Assembly (NCBI GenBank): GCA_028066245.1
Contig: JALCBR010000046.1
Location: forward strand, 1-37,387
From: Pirellulales bacterium
GTDB taxonomy: Bacteria; Planctomycetota; Planctomycetia; Pirellulales; S012-138
Direction of reading: 5' to 3'
Length of the DNA: 37,387 bases
Shown here: positions 35,681 through 37,387 of the stretch, one piece after another
Layout: every line of letters begins with the position of its first letter
How positions within the stretch are numbered: the first letter of the stretch is position 1
Notes under the pieces: model-generated
The model's input: the letters and a program-made list of their open reading frames with translations, nothing else
The model's database searches: none
What the model was told of the DNA's origin: nothing
Translations under genes and position numbers: made by a program

Positions 35681-37387
35681 GTGTTCAGCAGTCCTCTCCA
35701 ACGAGCGATCAAACGCGGAATGCGTCCAGGCGCTAATTTGGTGGATGAACTGCGAGATCTCAGCGATTATGCGATTCGCTCGAAGAGCGATGCCAGGGCG
35801 ATTTGCGACGCGCTTCGCACAGAACGGAGCGAACAGTCGCGGAGTCCGGAGCATTACCCTTCACGGCTCCATGCACTCATATCGCTGTTCCAAAATGTTG
35901 CAAGCCGCGCCGTCCCTGCGTTTGACGTGCTCTCTGCGGAAGGTTTGCCCCAACTCTTCCTGATCTTCGACTCCAAATTGCAAAGCCAGGACCCGGAAGA
36001 TGTTAGCGACCTGCTTTTTGTGCTGAAAATCTTGGCGATGTATGGAACGCGTAGCGGGGCGGAAAGAATTGTGCAAGCTGCGAAGTTTCCCTTAGACCTC
36101 GGTGCATCGATGTGGCATGCGGTCCTCGCAGCTTTTTCAAGAGATCATCCACATCGCGACTACGTGTATCGCGCATTGAGCGATCCACTTCCGCGTGGCT
36201 TCCTCGCTGTCGCGTTGCTTGACAGCGCGAACGATGCCGCAATTCACGGCGCATTGCAGCGACACCCATATGATTCGCAGGCCGGTTGGCGACAGCTACA
36301 GGAGTGGCTTGAAGTCACACGACCGGACCATGAGAGCTACGCGCTCAGCGCGGCAGCGGCCTTGCCGTTCATCAACCAGCCGGCAAGAGACCAGCTCCTG
36401 GCGCTCGCATTGGAGCATGTTGACAGACGTGTGCAATTGGAGGCTGCATGGGTTGCCAGCAAACTGGGACGTGACAGTGGCTTGAAAAGCCTTGTGACGT
36501 TCTGCTTGGACGTTAACTATTCGTGCACCGCACAGCGGTACCTTGATGAACTCGATCGGGCAGATCTCATTCCGTCTGAAGTACGAGAGGCTTCGTTCCA
36601 AGCCAGGGCGAAGTTCGCCGAGTGGTTGGCCCATCCGAATGAGCTTGGACGACCACCTGACGAATTGGAGATCGTGGATCACCGACAACTTGCTTGGCCG
36701 CCAGAATCACATTTGCGGCCGTTTTGGTTGATGCGGTATCGGCTAAATGACAGGACCGGTCTGGATGATGATGATGTTGGGTGTGGTGTGGTTGGCAGCA
36801 CAACTTGGTGCTTTTACTCATACGAAATGCAACAACGCCCCCTGGAAGATGTCTACGCGTTTCATGCTTGTTGGGAGATGGAGTGCGCCAACCTGATCCA
36901 TGAAAACGAGGTATTGGATAGTGCAGAATACGCGCCGCTCCTTCGGCAATGGAGTGGTCCAGCCCCCGATGCCGCCACAATCGCCCGCATCGCGGAGATT
37001 TCTCCGAAATTACAGACCTCGGCAAGAATTGTTGCCGTAGCCATCGCGACTCTGGAGCGTCAAGATGGATGGCTTGTGCTCGACGGGCCGCGCACTGAGT
37101 GGTATCCGAAGTCTGAGCAACCAGACGGGACAGATGAAAAAGTCGTCTTGAAGATACATGTCGGCAGACAATTGCTTGGCTTTAAGGGCCAATCCAAACG
37201 AAATGACTATCTCGTACCCTCTACCCCGCGCCGTTCACCACAGCAGTTTGTTGCCACATACGAACGGCTGCTGCGCGAGGTTTCGGAGGCTGCCCCCAGC
37301 CGGCAGGTTGAATTAGTGGGTAACTATGGCCTATTGGCACTCGACTTTGAAAAATACATCAATGCGCTCGTTGAATCCGGAAGCAAC
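35681..37387 (+). CDS. Large HEAT-like helical protein, N-terminal part (runs off the window)
   Basis: A single frame stays open for 569 codons from GTG 35681 to the window end, far beyond chance. GTG 35681 is preferred because GGAG lies eight bases upstream; ATG 35603 is in frame but lacks a ribosome-binding site. The first 300 residues are alpha-helical and repeat-like (PSRLHALISLFQNVASRAV, LLFVLKILAMYGT, LALALEHVDRRVQLEAAWVA), consistent with HEAT or Armadillo-type repeats. A more globular section follows with a poly-Asp turn, TGLDDDDVGCGVVGST, then WCFYSYEM. There is no signal peptide, so it is probably cytoplasmic. I do not recognise the family. It lies after tRNA-Ser and its terminator. 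Confidence 0.78.
   Translation, partial: MFSSPLQRAIKRGMRPGANLVDELRDLSDYAIRSKSDARAICDALRTERSEQSRSPEHYPSRLHALISLFQNVASRAVPAFDVLSAEGLPQLFLIFDSKLQSQDPEDVSDLLFVLKILAMYGTRSGAERIVQAAKFPLDLGASMWHAVLAAFSRDHPHRDYVYRALSDPLPRGFLAVALLDSANDAAIHGALQRHPYDSQAGWRQLQEWLEVTRPDHESYALSAAAALPFINQPARDQLLALALEHVDRRVQLEAAWVASKLGRDSGLKSLVTFCLDVNYSCTAQRYLDELDRADLIPSEVREASFQARAKFAEWLAHPNELGRPPDELEIVDHRQLAWPPESHLRPFWLMRYRLNDRTGLDDDDVGCGVVGSTTWCFYSYEMQQRPLEDVYAFHACWEMECANLIHENEVLDSAEYAPLLRQWSGPAPDAATIARIAEISPKLQTSARIVAVAIATLERQDGWLVLDGPRTEWYPKSEQPDGTDEKVVLKIHVGRQLLGFKGQSKRNDYLVPSTPRRSPQQFVATYERLLREVSEAAPSRQVELVGNYGLLALDFEKYINALVESGSN

Noticed and set aside
36296-37025. Minus-strand frames of 130 and 152 codons near the window end
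   Set aside because: They oppose the 569-codon uninterrupted plus-strand frame, which has consistent helical-repeat character.

Overview
The window looks like chromosomal DNA of a planctomycete, probably a Planctomycetales-type organism. Family recognition points there: formaldehyde-activating enzyme plus methylene-tetrahydromethanopterin dehydrogenase (the archaeal-type C1 pathway carried by many planctomycetes), a DUF2752 membrane protein, large secreted HEAT/TPR and TIG/pre-peptidase-like proteins, several Gfo/Idh/MocA oxidoreductases, and lipopolysaccharide-core genes. This is inference; there is no rRNA here.

Layout. 1-2.7 kb: end of an unknown gene, a DUF2752 protein and a secreted HEAT/TPR protein. 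2.8-3.3 kb: copy A of a dispersed repeat. 3.3-10.3 kb: a degenerate EEP-fold protein, a STAS protein, a Gfo/Idh oxidoreductase, a secreted conserved protein, guaB, a methyltransferase and a half-length asparaginase. 10.5 kb: tRNA-Lys(CTT). 10.85-17.45 kb: a branched-chain amino acid operon, leader-ilvD-ilvC-ilvB-ilvM-ilvA, with a complete-looking ribosome-mediated attenuator. 17.5-21.1 kb: a TIM-barrel isomerase-like protein and a large secreted protein. 21.2-23.5 kb: a minus-strand C1 cluster (fae, membrane protein, mtd). 23.8-26.4 kb: a secreted TIG/PPC-like protein broken by a frameshift. 26.4-26.85 kb: copy B of the repeat, inverted relative to A. 26.85-30.85 kb: a tightly overlapping LPS-core operon (heptosyltransferase, two-domain WaaP-type kinase, GT4). 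31-35.2 kb: a Gfo/Idh protein, aspS, a 32-residue basic peptide and a FabZ-like dehydratase. 35.4 kb: tRNA-Ser(CGA). 35.7 kb to the end: a HEAT-like protein that runs off the window.

The most striking signal is upstream of ilvD. A sigma70-like promoter is followed within a few bases by a 49-codon ORF in which 11 of 13 consecutive codons (31-43) are Leu, Ile or Val. After it come mutually exclusive antiterminator and terminator hairpins, the latter with an eight-T tract. This has the logic of the enterobacterial ilv attenuator, and the operon also uses an IlvM-sized ACT subunit and ends in ilvA. The second signal is the paired ~430-450 bp repeat with 40-bp internal inverted repeats. Its outer TAGAGC end supplies the stop codon of the adjacent gene in both copies. 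Further oddities are an EEP-fold protein that has lost several catalytic residues and an LPS kinase whose N-terminal domain looks like a pseudokinase.
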